Positions 56,408 through 64,000 of a stretch of 64,000 bases of DNA are shown here, piece by piece. Position numbers and translations under genes: made by a program. Position 1 is the first letter of the stretch. Each line of letters opens with the position of its first letter. The notes below the pieces were generated by a model. It had not been told where the DNA came from, ran no database searches, and saw only the letters and a program-made list of their open reading frames with translations. This DNA is from Rehmannia glutinosa (Eukaryota > Streptophyta > Magnoliopsida > Lamiales > Orobanchaceae): positions 682,001 through 746,000 of the forward strand of contig CM071929.1 of NCBI GenBank assembly GCA_016081115.2, read 5' to 3'.

Positions 56408-58750
56408 ATGGAAGCAAATCTAACACGCATTCCTATGTTCACTATTGAAGAATTTGATGATTGGAAAATTCGTATGCAGTGCTCATCTATCAAAGCATTA
56501 CATGATGAAATGTGGATAGTGATAGAAGATGGGCCTCTGCAAATATTAAAAGTGAATACACGGTTGTCACGAAGAGTTGCGGTGAAGGGAAGAAGATCAA
56601 AGACCTGCCGGACAGTCATGGTTGAAAAACCAAGAAGCGAGTGGACAAATGATGACAGAAAAAAGATACAACCTGGACAATGTAGCCAAGGACATTCTCT
56701 ACAAAACCTTGGACAAAGCCATGTTCAATAAAGTGAAATCTTGCAAAATGCTAAGGAAATTTGGGACAAACCGACAATGATTTGTGAAGGCTCGAGCAAA
56801 TCAAAGAAAACAAACTATCGTGGTGTGCAAAAATTTGAGAACTTTAAAATGATCTCGGGAGAAAACCTGGATCAAGCTGGATGCTCGGTTTCGAAATCAC
56901 AAATGAGCTGTCTACACTTGGAAAGGAATATACACAAAAGGAAATGTGTATGAAGATCCTAAAAAGTCTTCATTTGAATGGGAAATGAAGGTCATGGCAT
57001 TGAGACACTCCATGGACCTATCAAAGACATCCAATCATGAGTTATTCTCGGACCTCAAAGCCTACGAGTTTGGCCGAGAAGGAAAGACGAGGAAGAGACA
57101 AATTGTACCCAAAACAAATTTGCTCTAGTTGTCAAAGACGGAAGGAGAGCGAGGTCAAAGAGGCAATTGACCCGGAAGAAATAGCCCTGATGGTCAAAAG
57201 ATTTAACAAGTTCTTTAACAAGAACTACAAGAGAGGAAAGGGTGAATCTTCGAAGACACTCGGCTCCCTCCAAATCAAGAGATGATAGGCCAACCAAGAG
57301 AATGGATCATCAACAAGTTGAGTATCAAAGGGTGACAACTCAAGAGTAGAAAGAGTCGATCAAAAGGCTGAATATCTATGTTGGAATTGTAGATAACCAG
57401 GTCACTACGCCATTGATTGCTCATATCCTCGTAGTCAACAAGACAGAAAACGAAGAAGAAAGAAAGGTCTTGAGAGAAAGAAGACAAGAGAAGAAAAAAG
57501 GCAATGATGGTGCAGAGATTGGCCGAGACTGACCAAGTCAAGAGAGGTGACTCGAGAAGCGGTGAAGCCGACTACTCGAGTGACTCACGAAGAAGAAGCC
57601 TTGACCGCTTAATGGCCAAAGAACAAGATCAAGAAGATGAGGTACAATCTAACTCAACAAGCTCGGACACTAGTGATAGTGGCGTGACACACACACACTT
57701 CATCACCCACTGATCTTTATGATTCATTAGGCAAAATGATGAAAGATTTTGAGCACATTAAAACCTCACACACACTATTGAATGAGGAAAATGAATTTAC
57801 TCAAAAATCAAAACTCAAAGTGACTAAGGAGCCGAGTACTCTAAGTCAAATAGTGATGAGAATAAAAGTTTAAATTTGAAAATGCTAAATTAATAGCGTA
57901 AATTGCTGCTATAGAAAAGAGGAGAATGACCTCAAAATGTTATTGCCTCATTCACTAAGGCATCTAAATCATTGGATGATCTTATTATGAGTCAAAGAGA
58001 ATGTGGAGACAAGACGGGCTTAGGATTTAATTCCTTTGTGCCATGTCAAACCTCAAGAGTAATTTTGGAAAAAGGATCTTCAAGTCATGAAGAGTCCGAA
58101 AAATCCAAAACTCTAAATGATGCACACACTTTCAATCCAAAGCACAATACTAAGCAAACTGGCCTTGGTTACAAAGGAAAAGGAAAACGACCCGATTGAG
58201 AGTCTTTGAAAGACAAGTGAGAAGAGATTCACCGAGTCCTCGGCGAGACTCCAAACGAGAAAATACTACTGTAAAGAAGAAGCGAGCTACCAAAAACCCT
58301 TAGAAAACTCATAAAAGAAATACATATGATGGGAATGGTAGAAAATATCCAAGCAAAGCCGATGGAACAATGTGAACTATCGGCTAGACTTATGGAATAC
58401 AAGCCCAAATGGCAAAGGCCTAGAACTCAACAAAGGCCATTCCAAAAGCATAAGAGCTTTCATCAAAGACACACATATGCACCTAGGCACTACACTCAAA
58501 GACACCACAATTACCCAAGAAAGGCAATTGCTAAAACACATATGCAGGCATACTGAGACAAAAGAGACAAATTTGTATGAACTGGACTCCCCAAGCAATT
58601 TGCCAGGATTGATTATGAGTATGGCATCGATAGATGGCAACCTCTTAGAGTCAAATCATTTGGCTATAGGTTGGTTGGATCATCTTATAATTCTAACCCC
58701 TCGGGACCGGACAAGAATGGGTACCTAAAATTTAATTTCCTTGATTGCGG
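56408..58750 (+). pseudogene. SIRE-type gag
   Basis: ATG at 56408 gives MEANLTRIPMFTIEEFDDWK, the copia gag start with the Asp/Tyr-Trp-Lys pattern. Later text includes AKEIWDKPTMICEG (56749), LMVKRFNKFFNKNYKRGKGE (57189) and a damaged CCHC knuckle near 57380-57420 (CWNC, a stop, then PGHYAIDC). The rest to about 58750 is charged and low in complexity, as in large SIRE gags. Frames shift often. Confidence 0.78.
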
Positions 58751-58769
58751 GTTCAAGCGAATAAAGTGA

Positions 58770-61696
58770 GTGCCAAGGAACCTGGTACATGGATAGTGGT
58801 CATTCGGACACATGACGACAGAAATAAGAGAAATCTGTCAAAATTCAAGGAAGTCAAAGGAGCAAAAGTCATATTTGGAGGAAATGAAGCTCTGGTGAAA
58901 TAAGAGGCACCGGATCCATCAAAAGGAATGGTTTAGAAATCACAGATGTTGCATATGTTGAAGGACTAAACTTCAATTTACTAAGCATCGACCAACTCTG
59001 CGACAAAGGGCTACAATGTTGGATTCAACATGGGAATATGCCAAATCAAAAATGTTGAATCTAATGAAGTTGTCTTTTGCAAGGATGTAGACAGAAAAAT
59101 ATGTATGTAGTGGATTGGTCAACTTGCAACACCCAAAGACTCTACTAGCAAAAAACACAATTTGAATCAAGTTGACCGTGGCACAAAAAAGTCGAAAGTC
59201 ACCGAACTTCAAAACAATTAATAAGCTAGCAAGAAGTCATCTTGTAGAAGGACTTCCGGACTAAGATATCAAGAAGGAAAGTATATGTGATGCATGTCGA
59301 AGGAAAACAAATCAAGTCGTCATTCAAAGAAAAGACATGCCCATCCTCAACAAGAATATTGCATCCGCTTCATATGGATCTATTTGGCCCAAAGTGGAAC
59401 CAAAGCAAGCATAAGTGGAAAGAAATACACCTTGGTGGTAGTAGATGACAATATTCATGTGCAGAAGAAAGAAACTCTACAAAAGCTACCCACGGTGATG
59501 AAGAGAATACAAAATGAGAAGAGTCAAACCATTATCAAAATAAGATCGGATAAAGGAACCGAGTTTGTCAATGGAATAATAACTCGATCTATGATTGAGA
59601 ATGGTATTGGTCATGAACTATCACCGCAAGGACTCCACGCAGAATGGAGTTGCGAGAAAGAAGAATGCACGAGAACCCTCAAGGAAGCGGAAAAGAAGGA
59701 CCATGTTAACAAGCAGGTTACCAAAAAGATTTTGGGTGAAGCAATCAACACACTGCTACACCCAAAACAGATGTATGATAAATAGACGGTGACAAAGACT
59801 CCTATGAGATCGGATGGAAGAAAACCAAATGTTGCATATTTGGGATATTTGGATGTAAATGCTTCATCCACAATAATGGCAAAGACAACCTAAAGGCTTT
59901 TGATGCTAAAGTTGATGAGGGTATCTTCTTAGGATACTGGTGAAAGCAAAGCCTAGAATACTCAACAAAAGAACTATGGTTACAGGAAGAATCCATTCAT
60001 GTAGTATTCGATGAGCCAAACATAAATGGAAAAGACATTGAAGAGTCGGTGATAAGTGAAACATCCAACCTCAGAGAAGAATCCCTATCTTTGAAGTGGC
60101 GGGGACTATCAATTGAGAAGAAGATGAGATAGTGAATCTCAAAACAATTTGGAAAATCTGCGGTGAGTGATCACGAGAGAGCCGACCCATTAAAGAAGAA
60201 TACGCCGCAAGTCGATCAATCCACCTAACTTACTTCAACTTTGACGTAAGATGGCCGAGAGACCATCCACGAACTTGTCATTGGGGACATGAGAGAAGGT
60301 GTCAAGACAAGATCCGAACTCAACAAGAAGCAATGTTCACATGCTTCATCGCAGAATAGAGCCCAAAGATGTGTCACAAGCATTGGATGACACACATTGG
60401 ATTCAAGCTATGCGAAGAGTGAATCAGTTTGAGAGAAATAAAGTATGGGAATTAGTACAAAGACCCATACATCAAAATGTTATTGGAACCAAATGGGTAT
60501 TGAAATAAGATGAACGAGGAAGGTTACGTGGGTAAGAAACAAAGCAAGACCGGTAGCCAAAGGATATTGCCAAGAAGAAGGAATAGATTTTGATGAAACA
60601 TTTGCCCTCGTAGCAAAGATTGGAAGCTATAAGGATGTTTCTTGCCTATACGACTCACAAGAATTTCATTGTATATCGGATGGATGTAAAAAGTGCATTC
60701 CTAAATGGATTATTGGAAGAAGAAGTGTATGTTGAACAACCTCCGGATTTGAGCAGAAGACTCTTGGAGACAAAGTGTACAAACTCAAGAAAGCCCCTGT
60801 ATGGATTGAAACAGCACCCAGAGCATGTGAAAACAATTTGAAGGATGGAACCTTCATAAGTCAAACAAAATACACCGAGAGATTTAATGAAGAAATTTGG
60901 TATGGAGGAGAAGTCTTCGTAAAAATACCAATGAACACATCATCAAAATGGACATGGATGCGGATGGCAAGCGGTAGATCAAACAAGATCTGAGCACTTA
61001 TTGGATCATCGCTCTATCTCACGGCTATGAGCCGGACATCACCTTTTTGTAGGTGTATGTGCAAGATTTCAATCGCTCCAAAAGAGAGCCATATGATCGC
61101 AGACTAAGAGAATTTTGAGATACTTGAAAGGAAGCCAAGAAGTAGGCCTATGGTATCCAAAGGAAGGTGGATTCAAGCTAATTGGCTATTCGATTCTCGA
61201 CTATCTTTGGATGCAGAGTGGACAGAAAAGTACTTGAGTGCACATGTCAAATGCTTGGAAACAGTTAATTTCTGGTTTAGCAAGAAGCAAAACTCAATAG
61301 CCACTTCTACGGTGAGGCGGAATACATAGTCGGCAGGCATTGTTGTGCCCAAGTCCTATGGATGAGACAAAGGTGAGAGATTATGAAGTTGAAGAAAAAG
61401 AAATTCCAATCATGTGTGATAACACAAGTGCCATTGCAATCACTCAAAATCGTGTTGCACTCAAGAACAAAACATATTGATGTCGATATCATTTCATAAG
61501 AGATCATGTTGAAAAGAAGGACATTATCTTGGAATATATCTCAACCGACAAACAACTAGCCGACATCTTCACAAAACCATTATGTGAGTCAAGATTTGAA
61601 GAACTCAAACATGAGTTGGGGCTAATTGAGCTAAGTTTGAGACACGAGAAGAATCAAAGAAAAGAAATGGAACAGAAAGAAGGTGAAAAAGAGTGA
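58770..61696 (+). pseudogene. SIRE-type pol with RT catalytic box deleted
   Basis: Protease WYMDSGHS near 58785. Integrase zinc region near 59220-59310 (SHLVEGLPD, CDACRRKTNQ) and core IRSDKGTEFVNGIITRSMIE (59543). Integrase end FGCKCFIHNNGKDNL (about 59848). RT: RVNQFERNKVWELVQRPIHQ (60418), GTKWVLK, MDVKSAFLNGLLEEEVYVEQ (60680). Compared with the first copy, about 230 bp covering YVDD are missing at 60822-60841. RNase H ends with an ESRFEELKHELG-type tail at 61594-61696. Confidence 0.85.
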
Positions 61697-62193
61697 AAAC
61701 AAAAATTAGCTCGATAAATCGATTTGTATCGGAAAAGTCACTATACCAAGTCACGGTGAATTTGAGTCACTAAGAGAAATGTGAGAAGCGAGTTAAATCG
61801 CCTAAGAGATAAGTGAATAACTTATGAGCAAAGTGACAAAAACGCAATCGTTTTTGACTTAGCGGAATGTTTTAAGAGACACGTCAAAGATAATGATGAT
61901 GTGTACGGACATAAAGCCGCACACCAAGCCTATGATTGGATATAAATCTTTGCCGCATTAAATACGAGACATGAATCGCTCAATATCGTGCGAAATCCAA
62001 GTCGTTGATTTCGATCACGATTCAAAACCGTCGCACGCCCCTTTCATAAACCATATTTAAACCATTTTCGTCCGTTTCTCTCTCACACTTCTAAAAACTG
62101 TTCAATCTCTCTCTCTCAAAAAGCCAAGGCAAATACTCAAACCCTATCAACCTTCAAATCAATTTCGAATTTATCTTGAAATTATTTCGAGAA
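61697..62193 (+). other. leader between pol and extra ORF
   Basis: Matches 2090-2573 of the first copy. No coding pattern. It could hold a promoter or splice sites for the extra ORF, since both copies keep TTTCATAAACCATA and CGTCCGTTTCTCTCTCAC blocks before the ATG. Confidence 0.4.
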
Positions 62194-64000
62194 ATGGCAC
62201 CAACGTATGACTTTACCAAGTTGGGAAAACAAATCCACACGGTTCGACCGTGGATTTGACGGAATGGTGGCGGGGTCCGACACCCTGGTGAAGAAAATCG
62301 CGGAGAAGTTTAAACGCCAGGATCAAAACCGTTTCTAATTTGGGAATATCCTATGACCTACGTGGAGGAGGTCGCACAATTCTACGTGAATGCCGAGATT
62401 CACGATGAAGGAATCAAGTCATCTGTTCATGGGAAGCGGTGACTATCAACGCCAAGGATTTGGTGAATATTGCTCACTACCCAGGAAGGAGCAAATCGAA
62501 ATTAAGGAAAAGCGATGTAAACTTGGGCCGACGCATGGAAAGAAATAGCCAAGTCCGAGCGTTTGTGACAAAATAATATACGACAAACAAGAGACTGGCC
62601 AAGGAGGATTATCACAAATTGTTGGATATTGTTGCCAAGTGTATCGACATCAAATTTGAACTTTGACCAATCGTCAAAGGCAAAATTGATCGTGATGGCC
62701 GCAATAATCGAAGAAAAGAAGATAAACTGGTGAGTTTATCTACGCAGATTCTGCGTAACGTAGGGAACAAGTCCTTCAAAGAAGATGGGTCATTTGGAGG
62801 ATCTCGGGATATGGCCTGGTGATTGGCCGACTATTGGAGGTGAAAGGAGTCCTCTTAGACATGGGAAAGCATTCCATGTTAACAAGAGGATGTTGAGCTA
62901 ATCTCTCTTGTGCACTGTGCGGCGTGACGCAAGAGAGCCGACACCGTGTGGGGGGGAATGACCCCAAGACACATTGCCTCCTCTCCAACAAGAAGAAAGG
63001 CGCCCTGCTACAAGAAGTCTCACCCTGCAGCCAAAGAAAACCAAACATGCTCCCGCCCCGCAGCAGAGAGTCACCCGCCGCCCTGCTGCGGTCGAGAAGG
63101 ACTCACAAATTCCTTCTCGATCGTCAAAAAGAGGAGATCCGACAAACCTAGATGGCCGGCTCCGTAAACAAACACAAGCACGCCCCCGCCCAAGATTCGA
63201 GAGGACACCGTCTCGAACGTAAATCCTCTCGGTACAAACTAAGAGACGTAGAAGACTTGTAAAGCAATCCGAACAGAGAAACCGGTGAGTCGCCTACTCT
63301 CGGCCTAGCACAAATCTAGGAGACTATCAAGAAGTAGAGTCTCCGGATGTAGTTGATGAAACAAACAAGTCTGAAGGAGATCGGCAGAGGCAACCCAAGA
63401 CACGGTGTAGCTCACACAGTGAAACTCAAGAAAGAACCCAGCCAAGCAGATAGTGATGTAATGATCCTATCTCCACCTTACCCGACATCCAAAATCGTCT
63501 GCGTGAGTGGAGAAAATGGAAGTTGAGCAAGTCGAGAGCAGTTCCAACGGCTTTGAATTCATAGAAGAAGAGGAGGCTGCTAAATTTCCTTGGATTATCT
63601 ATCGTGCTCCCACTCACAGATGAAGACAATCGCATGGATATTCCGCAGATCTACAAGGACAAGGAGAGAGAAAAGCAAGTGAAGAAGCCGAAGCACGCGA
63701 AAAGGCAAATATCCGCCCTATCTCCGGCACTACGTAACACTTCCATCCTCTCCTTGATGTCTTCTCCGAAAGTGACGAGGAACGAGAGAATCTTTGCCGC
63801 CGCCACGAGAAGAATTGCGGATGCAGCAAGCATTGCATGAATCAAGAATCCTTCACGAGCAAAAAGACCGATGGAGGACCAGGAGAGTCCTCCTTAACAT
63901 AGCCGAAATCGATCCAATGGGAGTGGTTCAAACAAATAGCCACCGATGTTGCCGCTACCACTTCCCCTAACTTTCGGAAGAAGGCAATAAGGAAGATGGC
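62194..64000 (+). pseudogene. extra (env-like) ORF, 5' part, second copy
   Basis: ATG at 62194 (MAPTYDFTKLGKQIH), as at 2574. Recognisable shared blocks are VAQFYVNAEIHDEGIKSS (62368), a Lys/Arg/Pro-rich region (62974-63222) and a charged part with DNRMDIPQIYKDKEREKQ (63627). Frameshifts are frequent. It runs off the window end. Confidence 0.6.

Larger units (their letters stand above)
54757..64000 (+). mobile_element. second SIRE-type copia element, 5' part
   Basis: Same family as 1-8072. It contains the 5' LTR, primer site, gag, protease, integrase, RT, RNase H, the post-pol leader and the extra ORF, and runs past the window end. It is inserted in gypsy gag, between GTTGTTGAGGC and sequence matching ACTCATGATAG of the uninterrupted copies; GAGGC (54752-54756) should be one copy of the target duplication. 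RT is disabled by an internal deletion. Confidence 0.9.

Noticed and set aside
1..64000. The two SIRE-type pieces as two halves of one element
   Set aside because: Each contains the same integrase-to-extra-ORF segment, with different indels and an RT deletion in only one, so they are separate insertions.

Overview
The window reads as a gene-poor, repeat-rich stretch of a plant nuclear genome, most likely a eudicot. The basis is an intronless BAHD acyltransferase gene of the vinorine-synthase-like type, plant-type Ty1/copia, Ty3/gypsy and L1-like elements, and plant hAT, Mutator-like and Tourist-like small DNA transposons. I see no bacterial, organellar or CRISPR features, and no true tRNA or rRNA gene. 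The species cannot be fixed from the sequence alone.

Layout. (1) 1-8072: the 3' half of a large SIRE-type copia element (pol remnant, an extra ORF after pol, polypurine tract, 1.58 kb 3' LTR). (2) 8073-20042: the host-gene island. It holds one intact BAHD gene (9243-10553) and a diverged tandem copy with single-base indels (17733-19052). Around them are small DNA transposons, four with convincing target-site duplications, a SINE-like tRNA-derived segment, a copia gag scrap and a 235-bp higher-order minisatellite. (3) 20043-36259: one decayed L1-like LINE on the minus strand, split by a hAT element with an 8-bp duplication, by a solo gypsy LTR that itself contains an Athila-related gag-protease-only element, and by a complete 4.77-kb copia element with a 5-bp duplication. 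Read across these insertions, the LINE pieces line up as endonuclease, reverse transcriptase and RNase H. (4) 36260-38009: AT-rich sequence with one MITE-like end. (5) 38010-54756: a composite gypsy chromovirus array (LTR, full internal region, LTR, partial internal region, second partial internal region). An ORF1-only LINE sits inside the first LTR. (6) 54757-64000: a second SIRE-type element of the family in (1), inserted into the gypsy array, with 5' LTR, primer site, gag, pol and the start of the extra ORF; it runs off the window.

The only plausible working host gene is the BAHD enzyme at 9243-10553, expected to be a cytosolic acyl-CoA-dependent acyltransferase of specialised metabolism. 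Everything else is mobile DNA, nearly all of it broken. Boundaries supported by target-site duplications, LTR pairs and primer sites are much firmer than coding-domain limits, because the retroelement frames carry many small indels, some of which could be consensus errors. I found no clear new enzymatic system. The most unusual items are the gag-protease-only element with recurring GC-rich imperfect palindromes in its LTRs, the ORF1-only LINE, the small leader ORF kept in three gypsy copies, the tandem gypsy array and the 235-bp minisatellite.
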